From contig JASANG010001870.1 in assembly GCA_030248215.1 (NCBI GenBank), positions 120,183 to 184,182 on the forward strand: a DNA stretch of 64,000 bases. Direction: 5' to 3'. Under the pieces are notes generated by a model. That model made no database searches and was not told the origin of the DNA. It saw only the letters and a list, made by a program, of their open reading frames with translations. Of the stretch, positions 34,623-46,709 are shown piece by piece; position 1 is the first letter of the stretch, and every line of letters begins with the position of its first letter. Origin of the DNA: Enoplolaimus lenunculus. Taxonomy: Eukaryota > Nematoda > Enoplea > Enoplida > Thoracostomopsidae. The position numbers and the translations under genes were made by a program.

Positions 34623-34654
34623 TGGCCAATATTTAAAACAGGGATGTTACAGCA

Positions 34655-34730
<76 letters not shown>

Positions 34731-34732
34731 GA
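34623..34732. repeat. TA microsatellite grown from a family A end
   Basis: GGCCAATATTTAAAACAGGG, then ATGTTACAGCAGTATA, aligns with the family A left end (GGCCCATGTATAGAACAGGG...ACAGTAGTATA). The TA run from about 34655 to 34732 starts where the element's GTATAAGCATA would be. Confidence 0.6.
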
Positions 34733-34919
34733 TATATGGTACTATAATACAAGTTTACCAATTACTTTAAATACAGTTAAGTTTTAGAATACGTATATAA
34801 AGGTGCCGGTTGTGTATAGAGAGAAGAATTCAATGGCTTGAAAGCCATTTTGGTTCATCACACAATGCTGGTTTTGAATGCATACATTTTGTTGTATGGC
34901 CCGCCCGATTTAATATTAA

Positions 34920-35890
34920 TAATTAACGATCGATTCCTAGCAGCCATGCGCTACCAAATTTAAACCTGTACACTTAAACTCAACTTTTATTATAGAAACT
35001 TTTAAGTGTGGAACGAACACCTCGCCGGTTACAGTTTCAATTTTCCGGATATTACATGGTGATTTATAATAGTTGTTGTATAAGCGTTTGGCAACAACAA
35101 ATTTGTGTTTAGTAGCGCAATGGTATTTTTATATTACACGTAAAATATGCACGGAACACTGCATTATATATCGGAACAAGAGATATTGAGATGAAATCTA
35201 CGACAAATCGTCGCCCGGCGACTTGGTGTCTAACAGTGTCCTCAACCCTAAGGTTAAATTTTAGCATAACCTTACACGTAATCCTAAGCAGCCTATGCAT
35301 ACGCATAATGATCGACCAATAATTGTCGAGTCGTTGAAATTTCGGATTACAAGTTGTCGGGCCACGAGTTAATATCAGACGGCGAATTGTCAGCCGACGA
35401 ATTATCGTAACACCATCAAGATTTCTGGTTCAATTAACGATTGCTTCTAGAAGCCCTGCGCTACCACATTTAAACCAGTACACTAAAATGGATTTTAAAG
35501 AACCTTTTTTTGTGTGGAACTACACTTCTCATATAGTTTTAGTTTCAATTTTTAAGATATTACATAGTGTTTCAATGTAGTTGTTATTTAGCTTTTGGCG
35601 ACAAAAAATTTGTTTGGCGGCGCAAAAAAATTTTCGTATGGCACTAACAATAAGCTCACAGCAATGCATTGCATGGGTAGCGGATATTGAGGCAAAATAT
35701 ACGTTAATTCGTCGCCCGAAGACTTGTCGTCCAACAGTGTCCTAAACTCTATATACAAATTTAAGCATTTTCAACTCTGTGCGTAATTGTAAGCTTAAAA
35801 GCATAAGCACATGATTGGCGACGAATTGTCGAGTAGATGAAAGTTTGGATTACAAGTTGTCATGATATCATCAACATGTTTGGTTCAGAG
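34920..35890 (+). repeat. Diverged tandem duplication of about 510 bases
   Basis: Two consecutive units share in order ATTAACGAT, AGCCATGCGCTACCA / AGCCCTGCGCTACCA, TTTAAACC.GTACACT, TTTAAGTGTGG / TTTTGTGTGG, GATATTACATGGTG / GATATTACATAGTG, GTCGCCCG, AACAGTGTCCT, GAATTGTCGAGT and GGATTACAAGTTGTC. First unit about 34920-35430, second about 35431-35890. Confidence 0.8.
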
Positions 35891-37288
35891 CCTAAAGTTT
35901 CCGTTCCCCGTACCGGGTATACCTGTTTAGTAAAGATACTTAATATTTCTGTTAATTAGCGATCAGTTCAACTGTTTTCCACATACAGCATCATGGTCAC
36001 TGTACAAAGTGTACGTTCTAGAACAAACTTAGAATTCTGTAGACAACAAATAGTCTTCAAGACAATGTTATCAGTTTTGGGGTAAGGGTTCCAGCAAACG
36101 CGAAATGCAACGATTAGCCAGCCGATTGGCTGAAAAAAAACTAAACTAAATTAGCTTGGCTTGCCTAAAAAATTACGCGCTGTAATTTAATTGGTTACTG
36201 TATGCGAGTGCGTGAAATCTTCGCATGAAGCGAAAACCCCATCCACGGACCATATTAACGAATGGGATTCGAGGCAAGTGTAGTTCCTTTATAAAATTGG
36301 GCACCCAAGCAAAGTTTAAACCTCGATTGTAAATTATGTGAAATCTATGCGTATAGACTCAACTAAAAAAATTTCCAACCGCGCCATTGCAAGTTGAGCG
36401 GGCGACTTGCTTAAACCCTGTCGGTCAACAGCTTTTAAAGTCGCAAGTTGGAAATCCTAGGTTGAAACCGGGGGTTTAAAATGAAACTGAAAATTTATAT
36501 CCTTGCGGCGAATGAGACGAAAACTCTTACGAGTCAAACTGGTCTTTGTACTATTACATTGGCGTATAAAATCTACACGGAAAAACCAATATTTCTACGG
36601 TTTTTGTGGATTTAATTATGATCGTTTGAAAATTAAAATTTGAATACTCAAATCGACTGTTTGCTCAAAAGCAATAAAATTGATTCATGATTTGCTGAAA
36701 TAAATTTCTGTTGCAGTGCCCGACTATTCGGGGGCGTAGGTGAACGAAAATAATCCAAAAACGGCCGTGGCTTCTATTTTATGAATTTTCAAGAAATTTA
36801 ATAATTCAGAGACATGATTAAGATGTTGTGAGACGAAATTTACTTCTACGCAAAGTATTGAGTTGGTGTTGCCGCGCCATAAATTCAAAATTTGAACTGC
36901 TCATTTATATTGTGAGTTGTGTAAATACGAATCTGGCACTGTACCAATTCTAACATGAAAATTAGAGCAAACAAAACGGTTCGATTTTTTGGGTTTTGAT
37001 CACCTATAACCAGTTAGTGGTAGGTTTTACTAAAGTCACCTATTAAATTTTTTTCATTAAAAATAGTAAAATTTTTCCTCATATGAACATTTTCTATTTT
37101 ATCTGAAATTCAATTTCAAGTTGAGGTTCGAGCCCTGGTCTGGCGGGTAAGGAGCGTTTGCAGTCTCCGGTTTTAGGAGCATGACACTCGAGCCCGAGCC
37201 CGATTTCACATCTTGTGAAGAGTTTACACTGCACATACGCGTAAAAGTTGCTAAATACTGCGCACTGTGTATGCATTACGCTCTTAAA

Positions 37289-37700
37289 GTAGCGACCCGA
37301 ATAGGAGTTAGTTAATAAAAGAAGTTTTCATTTTGAGTACCAATTAATTGGAGTTTGTATTCGTAGTCAGAGTCTGTCAGTTTATCAAGTCTATATGTCC
37401 TAGTAAATAAAAAGACTAAGACATAAGGATAGCCTAGAGGTATTAAATATGTAACAGACACTCAGACAACATGCATAAACTTTATTAAATCCACAAAAAA
37501 GATTGATGAGCAATGAGCAAAAATGTTTCGGAGCAAGTCAGTTCTGTCCTAAAATGAAAAATAAAAACAAAGGTGTAAGGTCCATTTTACAAGAGGTGAA
37601 GTAAAAATAAATAACAGTCCGTAACTGAATAACAACAAGGTAGCCGGTGGAAAGGCAAAATAGATATAAGACCTTCCCATTCTTGTGCTCTGATCACTAC
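37289..37700. mobile_element. GACCCGAATAAGAGGG-family MITE, decayed copy
   Basis: GTAGCGACCCGAATAGGAG at the left, TTTTGAGTACCAATTAATTG, then AAATAAATAACAGTCCGTAAC and ACCTTCCCATTCTTGTGCTC at the right. The middle is replaced by unrelated sequence. Confidence 0.65.
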
Positions 37701-38001
37701 GTTTGAATTGGCCGTAGTATATTCTATGACGGAGCGGATTAATAATAAAAATACAGTACATCTACGAATATGCAAATTAATCTCAAAGCAGAAAAAATTA
37801 ATTCAGTTGTTTAGTTTGAACACATATCGTTCACTAATACCGGATGCTAAACACAGCTAAGACTGGGGCCCATAGATAGTCGGACTGGTTTATACTGTCA
37901 CACTGTGGAACAAAAAAATAAGGGTTCATCAGGTACACTGGCTTTCAGTCAGTCATAAAATATTTGGTGCAGTTTTTGTGCTTTGACCAATTTGAAATTT
38001 T

Positions 38002-38191
38002 GGCCAATGTATAGATCATGGGCAGATCGTTTTTCCGTGGTACTGCAATAGAGTATACATAAGCGTTGACTAGTTTTTTGATTAGGCTTATGCTTAGCTT
38101 TTGCGTCTCCCTTGAACTTAGGTTTAAACATTAGGCTTAGGAATATTGGCTATTTTACAAGTGTTCCGGTCCTGGTCTTTTAACAATGGCC
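38002..38191. mobile_element. hAT-like MITE, family A, perfect target duplication
   Basis: Starts GGCCAATGTATAGATCATGG and ends TCTTTTAACAATGGCC, flanked on both sides by GAAATTTT (37994-38001, 38192-38199). The core is worn (TTAGGCTTATGC, TTAGGCTTAGG). Confidence 0.88.
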
Positions 38192-39206
38192 GAAATTTTC
38201 ACAGGTCAGTAATAATAAGTTTTACATGCTAAAATAACACATAACCTATATCAATGCTGTGTTTGTTTGCTGCGCTTCGTATCAAAGGTCATTTATTAAC
38301 GCTAAGCATGCCTGGTCTGAAACATTTTTAGTCTATATTTGCCAAATTTGAATGACGTAATACACAAGAAAAAACTATATTTGACAACTTTTTTCAAAGA
38401 AAACCAACGAATTTGACGCACAGTTGATTGATAGATAAGTATATTTACTGTACTAATATTAAGAATTTATTTAATTTATTAAACTTATTCGTTACAAAAC
38501 CGAGACAAGACATTTAATCCCATCAAGAGCTTTGTTTTTTTCATAACTGAAATGTTGGGGTTTACTCAAGATTTATGAACTTTCTATGAAATGACGCATT
38601 CATTTTAGCAATTTTTCACTGCAAAATTTAAAACAATGAAAATTACTAAAAATGGTTACAGACAACGCGATGAGCACGAATGTAATTCCAAGTATTAACG
38701 AAATTTTTGATTTTAGGATCCAACATTTTTTCGAACTGAAAATTTTAAGTATTTACATGAGATTGCGTCCCTGATCTGTTCAAAATTTCGCGATGCGAGA
38801 AACTCGATTAATTGTGTTTTAACCAAATAGAAAAAAATAGTGTTAGGTTAACAGCACAAATTCGAAAATTTATAATTTCAAAACGCAGAAAGTATCCTTT
38901 GCTTACCGGAATATCCTGAATCCGCCACTGCTTCTGGGACGCTGTGATATCTTTGTTTTGGGTGGGTTTTCGTTTTTATTTGCCCGGCAAAATTGCGGGG
39001 TACGTGTTGGTACACTGAAATCAGCAGATTTTTTTCAGTAAGCTACACGACACTTTTAGGCTATATTATTACTTTGCGTTTATATAGTTTTAACTAATTA
39101 ACTGCATATATTGCTAATATAATTCGATTGATCAATAAAAAATTTTCAAATTTTGCTGTTGAGTTCAACTACATCTTGCCAATCCTACTGCACAACTTAT
39201 AGCGTT

Positions 39207-41534
39207 ATGGCTGACGTCAAACAAAAATTCATCGGAAAACTCAAAGAAGCAAACAAACTTGGTGGTAAGTTTTGCAACAATTACTAAGGCTTATATAGGT
39301 TTCGGTATCGAATTAGACTTAGGCTTCGGCGTGCGGTTTTTAAGCTTAAATTTTGCGTCGCACTTGTGCAAAATACGCATTGCTTCATGTTAAGGATTTT
39401 CGCCTTTGGCGTGAACAGACAGCTAAAATTAATATAGCGGAATCGGAAGCGACTAAGAATCAAATATTACAAAAATAGTATTTAATCACACCCCGATTTT
39501 GGCACACTTTTATAACCCGTTGTTTGAATTATATGTTTGTGTACCTACACATTTTACGGGTCCTGGTACATGCATAGATTATGGATGGACCATTTTTCTT
39601 CGCGGAACTGCAATAGACTAAGCTTAAACTATGGACTAATTTTCGCTAGGTCAGGTTCAGGCTTAAGTATACGCTTATCCATACGCTTAGGCTTAATAGG
39701 CTTAAGAATATGTATATACTATTTTCCACGATCCGGTTCTTATACCAGGCGTAATCAGGCATTGCTTAACATATCGCATCGCTAAAGTGAGTAATTTGCC
39801 TGCAAAGCTCAGGTGTCAAAAAGCAATATGAAATAAAAAGTAACATCTTGAAATCACTGTTTTATTTTTCGATGCCACAAGCCAGCAGCCTTATCCATCA
39901 AAGTGCCACAATCGATTTCAGTAATTGTCCTGTTGAATATCATGTGACACTAGAATTCATATGTTGCATTTTTGAATTATGAAGCTGTGGTTCAAAGCGA
40001 TTTTGTGTCGGAAACGAATTTGCAGGCGTGTTTTCGGTAGTTTAAAGCTCACCAGCGGCGTGCCGTCAGACTTTCTATAGCTCTACAGTCCGTCTTTGGT
40101 TGTGTTGCTTATGTTTTTCTGTTTATTCTTTCAGACCTCAAAGCAGTGTTTGCTGCATTTGACAAAGATGGCGACGGCGATATTTCTGTAGAAGAATTTT
40201 GTGCCGGCAACGTAACGCTTGGTAATTTGTTGACCGACGACGAGGCCAAAATGTTATTCAAATCAATCGATGTTGATAACGATGGCAGTATTAATTTTGA
40301 AGGTAAAAGTGCCGTTTTGGTTTTAACTGTTTTCGTTTGAACAAAGAATCATTTGCGTATGGATCCAGTACCAGCCAGCAACTATAAGGCGTGATAGGAT
40401 TCGCCGTCTTTTCTAAATCCGTCTTCGCTGGCCCGGACCAAAGTTTTCTGTTTGAAAAAAGCACGTGTAATGTTTAACTCCTTCTCACATTGAGTTGCCT
40501 GTATGCAACTCAGCGCAGGGTATATACGTTAAATAGTATATATCGCACCGTGTTTAACAAATGCAACACGTGTACATAGTACTAAATCACCACAAGACGT
40601 GAGAGCCCCCTCGGGCTCGAGCGTCAAGCTCCTATAGCTGAGTGGTGATGGTATACGCCTCCCACTCCAGTCACTGGAGTTCGCATCCTAGCATAAAAGT
40701 AGGTCTGAGGAGAAATAGAAAATATTCATGTGAGAAAGGGTTAACTTTTGACAATGACAAATGTACCAACGTTATTAAGATAGGCAGTAAGACGCAGGAG
40801 AGCAAATTTCAAAGTAACAATTAACAAAATGGTCCGAAATTTAAATTTTAAAAATTCCAAAACTTAACATTGACCTCTTCAAACGATATGCGTAGAGTTA
40901 ATAAATGTTTCCGGAGAAACTAAATTGTTTTTTTCGAATGCGATTGATGCTCTTGTATTTTCTAGGCACAATAAGTTTTGTAAGAACGCATTCAAGCCTA
41001 ACGCTGACTCAGCCTAAAAGACTTTGTCTAAATCGTTGTGACGTCACCAAACGTTAAACTTTAACCAAACATAAATTTCAACAGCCCACCTCATAAATTC
41101 TCAACGGATTGCTCGCTTACCTTTTAGTTTGAAAGTTATAAATTTTCTCCTAAAATGCCACATTTTTAGCAGTGCGTTAAGCTTAAGTTAATGCTTGCAA
41201 TTTAAACAATCCACACATATAAATAATATGTTAGATAAATATATGTTTAGAGGCAACTTTGTCGTTAACCTGACCCTAACGCGTGTCACAAAGTGCTCTG
41301 TAATAAGCGTTAAGGTAGGGATGACAGAAAAAAGTGTTAGGGTATTATAAAAACGTTTTTTGTTTAGTGGAGAAACTCTAGAATGAATAGCTAGCTAGTT
41401 CGCAATTAACAATGGGAATTTTAGCGTTTGTCAAAACACTATTTTAAAATCGAGATAAATAATGGATTCAAACGACGAAAAATGTTTTCGCATTGTTTTA
41501 ATTTTCAGAATTTGCTAAATTTATGCAATCATAA
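39207..41534 (+). CDS. Small two-EF-hand calcium-binding protein, three exons
   Basis: Exons 39207-39264, 40135-40302 and 41509-41534 (TAA), phases G|AC and G|AA, give 83 residues. The chain starts MADVKQKFIGKLKEANKLG and carries two canonical loops, DKDGDGDISVEE and DVDNDGSINFEE, each preceded by an EF-type helix (LKAVFAAF, AKMLFKSI), ending EFAKFMQS. Every calcium-ligand position (1, 3, 5, 12 and Gly 6) is intact, so it should bind two calcium ions. The size and single EF pair resemble polcalcin-like or calmodulin-half proteins. No signal peptide or membrane segment, so probably cytosolic. Introns split both EF-hands, and both introns carry mobile elements. Its exact family and target are not recognisable. 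Confidence 0.9.
39555..39750. mobile_element. Family A MITE, decayed, in EF-hand gene intron 1
   Basis: GCATAGATTATGGATGGACC, CGGAACTGCAATAGACTAAG, TTAGGCTTAATAGGC and ATGTATATACTATTTTCC align with family A in order; termini worn. Confidence 0.55.
39920..40090. mobile_element. Fragment of the ATCATATGATATTC-rich element
   Basis: AATTGTCCTGTTGAATATCAT, TGAAGCTGTGGTTCAAAGCG and AAACGAATTTGCAGGCGTG closely match 46199-46310. It ends just before the acceptor of exon 2 of the EF-hand gene. Confidence 0.7.
40473..40744. mobile_element. TIR element with a tRNA-like middle, in EF-hand gene intron 2
   Basis: GTTTAACTCCTTCTCACATTG at the left pairs with CATGTGAGAAAGGGTTAAC at the right. Inside, about 40627-40697 resembles a tRNA: TATAGCTGAGTGGTGATGG (box A) and GGAGTTCGCATCC (box B). 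A shorter relative without the tRNA-like part lies at 32342-32446. Confidence 0.6.
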
Positions 41535-42617
41535 AATGCGATTCGTTGCATGTCGCTATGTTGACAAGCGTTGATTCGACACCGCAGTTGCATTTTATCT
41601 GGAGCTTTGGTTTGTTTGTAGTATATCGCGTACTAACGAGCTATATTCTTGTCCAAAATATGGTATAAGCTAAGTTGAAGATTTATATATGCAAAAGTAG
41701 AGTTTCATTGTATAATTTTTCCAGAAATCGGAGAAATTAAAAACATGTACTTTAACCAACCTTTCAGACAATAGGTCCCGCTTAAAATGATAGATATTAG
41801 GTTATCGCTTAGGCTTAAACTTTGGCTTAGGCCGTTTAATTAATTCCTGAGATGGTAGCTTCTAACTTTAATAAAAATTTCACTTGTGTACTGTTCATAA
41901 ACTTTTTCTACAATCTCTAGCGTCCGTTGCCTGTAAATTGAAAACATTTCGGCTTACGCTATGGGATGCACGTTCCGGTCATCGAGTCCTTCAAAAATAC
42001 AATGCAAACATACATTTGGCTTGGAAAAAATAAGTGATCAAACTAGGATATAATGCTTAAATTGCGTAGGGTTTCTGGATAGCTTCGTTTTCGAAACGTC
42101 ATTAACTATGTGTTACGTATTGCGCCTTTCTCTCGTAAGAATTTTCTAGATCAGTCACAGTGTCTTTAAATTTAGTTCCGGTTTAGGTTAAACTGTTTGG
42201 CCCATATTTACTATAATCACATTCCGTGGTTAATGGAAACTGTAACGTAGTAGGCAAGTAGGCTTATGTTTTTAGCTATTTTTTGTATTAAGCTGTGTCT
42301 ATGGAATTATCGTTACGCTGATGCATAGACTTAGGGGTATAATTAGTTTTCTGTTTGAGATATATTCCACGAAACGTAACATTGGCCAATCGTTTAGCAA
42401 AATATGATTTTTACTTATACATTCCACTGCTCTGTGATTGGTTAATTTGTCGATGTTAATTATATCTATTGTTAGATTCATGTTTTAGAATTAATGCTCA
42501 TGTGCTCCGATTGGGTCAAATCTAATTAATGATGGCTTGGATTTTAAATAATGTTTACTGGTAGCTGTCCATATCTCTTTGCAGAACGAAGAAAATTTCG
42601 GGAAACTGTTAAACTGC

Positions 42618-42768
42618 AGGTGGCAATACCGGAGCCGAAAGCGTAAGAATAAGCATATTCCTAAGCCTAAGCCTAAGCCAAAGCCAGGCGAAAATATTAG
42701 TCTAAAGCTTAAGCTTACTCTAATGCAGTCCCACAGAAAAACGTTTCCCCGTGATCTTTACATGGGCC
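42618..42768. mobile_element. Family A MITE, worn left end
   Basis: GGAGCCGAAAGCGTAAGAATAAGC, CTAAGC core at 42660-42682, then TAGTCTAAAGCTTAAGC, AGTCCCACAGAAAAACG and GATCTTTACATGGGCC. Confidence 0.72.
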
Positions 42769-43948
42769 AAAATTCTTACTTAATTTGGTTTATAGGCCAA
42801 CTGCAAAAATTCAGTAAAAATTAAGTTTAACAAATATTTGAATGTAATATAAAGTTGCACCTCTTAATTAATACTAATTATCAGTTAAAAAATTTCAAAA
42901 ATTTTCACGAAACAGTCACCGGTAACCCAGCTTAAGTATACTCCAATAAACACTAGACAGCAATTTGGCTTCAATATTTTGTTTGCAACAATAAGCTGTT
43001 AGACCCGATAACCTCGCTGGATGCGTTTCGGAAGTACATGTATTTCTGTTTTTATATTTTGAGAATGTTGTTGTTTTGGTTCTGCATTTTCGTTCAACTG
43101 CACTATTGGTACACCTAATCAAGTACATGCCAATTTTCAAAACTTAAGCAGAAACTGGAATCAGGAACGCTACTTGGTTTGGCTCAAACATAAAAATGTG
43201 GATAATTTCAAATAATTTCGAAAAATGAATACGTGACCTTAATCAATTTTTTATCATACACTGACCGAAATGAAATTTTGTTGGAGCCCCGTTTTAATAC
43301 ACTATGCGGTGTTCATGTTATATATACTGGAGGCGACATCAGGTAAAAACTACACTGTACGCTTAAAACGAATTTCCAAGTCTTGTAATTTATCATTTAT
43401 CGCTGTCGAACTAATGGTGTTTACTTCCTTTTAAACCAGCTCTGACAAATTACTGGCTTTCATATTGTTAAAGTAGCCCAAATTCGAATTTGCCATGAAC
43501 ACAGATGATTGGCCACATGTGCTGAGCTTGAAAATCTTTTAAGGTTACAGAAAAATCAAATCAGATTTTAAAATAAAATCCGCAACTGCTAAAATAAAAG
43601 GTACTAGTCAATATAGTTGCACAAATGTGGAACTGGCATATTGTACTGGACGGACGGTTTTAATTTTAAATTTTCAACATGAATGTTATTAAGCAAGTGT
43701 AACTGATCACAGAACTTGGAAAAGTTATGATGTGCTGTGTAATGTACTTCCTATATGCACAAATTAGAACGATATGTAGACATATAATAGTTAATTAAAA
43801 TACCGTATAGTCGGACTTGTTTACTCCTGCGCTGGAACGTTGCCCAAGATACGTATATGGGGCGTTCCAGCTTTAATATATAAATATACCACTACAATAC
43901 TTAAAGGTGAAAACTAATTTTAATCGAAGATTGAAGTAAAACCTTTTT

Positions 43949-44065
43949 ACTGTAAATTCCAGTGAGTTGATTTTAATTGAGAATAAGTGGAATCTAGTCA
44001 GAATCCGGAGCGCTCTGAATTAGGTCTTTCGAATCTCTCAATTCTGAATCCGAATTTTTACAGAG
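43949..44065. mobile_element. Fold-back MITE fragment, CTGTAAATTCCAGTGAGTTGA type
   Basis: TACTGTAAATTCCAGTGAGT at the left and AATTTTTACAGAGTTG at the right, with a shortened interior; relative of 33601-33853. Confidence 0.6.
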
Positions 44066-44300
44066 TTGATGGCTCGGGGCAAAATTATTTTTAATTCCAC
44101 TGAATCTCAACTACAGGTTGGCCTTCTTTCCTCGGTACAGTTGTTTACGCTAATAAGATCGTTTAGAGCTATTTTAATTCTTTATATGCATTTTAAACGT
44201 GTTGTGTAGGTGTATGTGTGTTTGAAATTAAACTTTATAGGTAGAATTCAATTTGTGTTTTATGTATTTTTCGAATAAAAACTTTGTGTGACACCTGGCT

Positions 44301-44612
44301 AATCCCTAATTGCAGCGCATAAATGACTCCATGACCAAATAATTTAACTTTGAAACTTTAAAGCTTACTTAAATTTTGAAAGTACATAATAATTATAACC
44401 TTGCATTATCGCTCAAGCTATTGACACAAGACAAATATATAAATGTTTAATTCAACGGATAGTTGCAGTACCGGATGTATTTCAGTCACGAAGGGTGGCG
44501 GAGCGTGGGTTATAAATAAATAACAGTCCGTAACCGATTAACAGGGGGGCACCTTCTGGAGGGGCCAAATAAATATCAGTCCCCCCTCTTTTTCGGGTCT
44601 ATGCAGTAATAC
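44301..44612. mobile_element. GACCCGAATAAGAGGG-family MITE, right two thirds
   Basis: CTAATCCCTAATTGCAGCGC, ATAAATGACTCCATGACC, TATTGACACAAGACAAATAT, ACGAAGGGTGGCGGAGCG, then the terminus CCCCTCTTTTTCGGGTCTA and TGCAG followed by TA. The left third is missing. Confidence 0.8.
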
Positions 44613-44814
44613 AAATTCATGGTAGAGTATATCTGAAACATTTTCAAAAAGAACTTAACCTTTTCTAAAACAGCATAAAAATTACGGGAACGAATATTGA
44701 AGTGCACAAGTTTCAAAGATGTTTTATTTAACCACCAGGTGGTTATAACTACTCACATATTCACCGGGTTTTCTTTAATTTTATGAAAAAGTGGCTGATG
44801 CACCGACATTTTAA

Positions 44815-44920
44815 GATTATAGATGAATGAGCATATTCCTAAGTCTAATCCTAAGCCAAGCAAAATAATAGTCTAAAACTAAATTTACTCTGTTGCAGTA
44901 CCACAGAAACACGTTTTAAC
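44815..44920. mobile_element. Family A MITE fragment
   Basis: GAGCATATTCCTAAGTCTAA, CTAAGCCAAGC, TAGTCTAAAACTAAATTTAC and AGTACCACAGAAACACG match the middle and right of family A. Confidence 0.55.
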
Positions 44921-45860
44921 GGGAAAACTGAAATTTTGACCAGATTTAAAAGTTGGCGGGAAATTTGAATTTTTAGAGATAATTTAAATGTTATCGGAAA
45001 AAATCACATTTGGGGGATTCAAATTTCAGCAAGATAATTCACAATTTGTCAGTAAAATTCAAGTTTTGGTTGGAAAATTCACGTTTCGGCTATTAAATTG
45101 AAACTAACGGCCGGGCGGCCGGCGCCCAACGATACCTTTGTCCGGCTGGCCAATATACAAAATTTTAAAAATTATCAAACATTTTTATGGTATACCTATA
45201 TCGTTACGTTTCTAAAAGATTACCAAACATTTTAGCGCCTGGATGAATCAAATTTGGATGTATTAAAAACTTAAAATTTAGTTTAAAAACACACATTTTA
45301 TGGTAGTATAATTCAAATGATACCAGAAACTTAAATTTTGGCGGCAGAATTCCAATTTTTTACGGGAATTTCTTTTTTCGTCTGGAAATTTAAATTTTAA
45401 GAAAATTCCAGTTTTGGAAAAAAATTAGTAGGGTACCGAGTGCAATTATTTTTAATCAAATTATCTATATATCAGACATTCCACAGCTATTGTGTAGTAT
45501 GGAGATTTTCTATAAACAGCAACGGTATAGAAATGTTCGCTAAACATGGCAATCAACAGAATGTATCGGAGTATCTTTAAAGAATGATGTTGTGTTGAGC
45601 TCTCAAATAATATGGTGTGGATTAAAAAATATCAGTTAGCTTTGGTTTATCAATGTTTTCTGCTATTTTAAATAATGCTGATTGGCCATGATCAAAAGGT
45701 TCCCGCGCCCTTGAACAGTATGTAGCGAGATTATTTTTTAGCTTCCCTTCCATTAAAAAAGCATGTTTTACAGAAAATGCTACTCCGGCAAAACGAGACA
45801 AATTCATTTCAACATTTGGAAGTTCAATTTCCAACCCACTTAACTACGAAATATGAATTA

Positions 45861-46709
45861 TGGCCCGTGTTACTTTTAAGGCCCTGCAAAGAGTATAAGT
45901 ACTTAGATTAAACACAATTTATGTTTAGGCTTAATAGGAATACACTTTTTCAAAGCTTGGACTTTATGCGGGGTTCACGTTATAACCGGGGCAGCTTGGG
46001 ACACGTTTTGTGCCTATTAGACTATTGGGTAACATTTTGTCTGCTTATAAACCCCTTATTGTATTCAAAATTCGTATTTGTCTGCTATTATCATGTGTGG
46101 ATCACCTTTTGTACTTCAATATCATGATATTCCAGGTATTATTTGCGAATATCATATGACATACTATCAAATGCCTGCACACTTGAGGTAACATACCCAA
46201 ATTGTCCTGTTGAATATCATACTAGAATTTGAAATTTGAATTTTGAAGCTGTGGTTCTAAGCGATTTTGTGTTGGAAACGATTTGCAGGCGTGTATTTTG
46301 TATTTAAAGCACATTTGTGCCGCAGCCACAAACTTTTCATTCATTTATCAATACCCAAAGGTTACTTTGGCACGCTGAATATCATATGAAATTCGTTGAA
46401 ATTTTGGAATATCATATGATATTCGTTGAAATTTTGGAATATCATATGATATTCGTATAAATGTCCCACAGTATCACGTGACATACCGGCCCCTGTACAC
46501 ATTGATCATTTGAGAGCAATGTCCTGTAAGCTAATGTCACATGACATTCGAGTTTTGGCTGTTTACCTGATATAAGAGCCCGAATTTTAACGTTGATGTC
46601 GAATCAACATGGGACAAACCGTGTCCCGCCTGCCCCGGTTATAACGTGAACCCCGCATTAGTGAATATACATAATCTACAGCTACGACCCTAAAAGTAAC
46701 ATTGGACCA
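45861..46709. mobile_element. Family B MITE split by a TGCGGGGTTCACGTT element
   Basis: GGCCCGTGTTACTTTTAAGG at 45861 and CCCTAAAAGTAACATTGGAC ending at 46709 are the inverted ends of one family B element; the TTTAGGCTTAATAGG core remnant (45923-45938) is followed by the inserted element at 45966. Confidence 0.7.
45966..46659. mobile_element. TIR element rich in ATCATATGATATTC, nested
   Basis: TGCGGGGTTCACGTTATAACC at the left and GGTTATAACGTGAACCCCGCA at the right are an almost perfect inverted pair about 45 bases long (with CGGGGCAG..TGGGACAC inside). The flanking TTA on both sides would suit a 3-base duplication of PIF/Harbinger type. The interior repeats GAATATCATATGA/TATTC palindromes at 46147, 46376, 46402 and 46436. 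No coding capacity. Fragments: 2280-2345, 39920-40090 and 63971-64000. Confidence 0.78.

Larger units (their letters stand above)
31745..39206. other. Intergenic region, no gene recognised
   Basis: No exon could be supported between the ShK-DB start and the small EF-hand gene. Contains two TIR elements, a diverged 510-base tandem duplication, a TA microsatellite, a decayed GACCCGAATAAG element and a family A copy. The stretches 31745-32340, 32445-33600, 33854-34620, 35890-37288 and 38192-39206 show nothing specific. Confidence 0.6.

Noticed and set aside
34515-34787. Open frame with a long Tyr-Ile run
   Set aside because: Product of the TA microsatellite.
40642-40824. Sixty-residue open frame in an EF-hand gene intron
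   Set aside because: Lies in the TIR/tRNA-like element and has no recognisable similarity.
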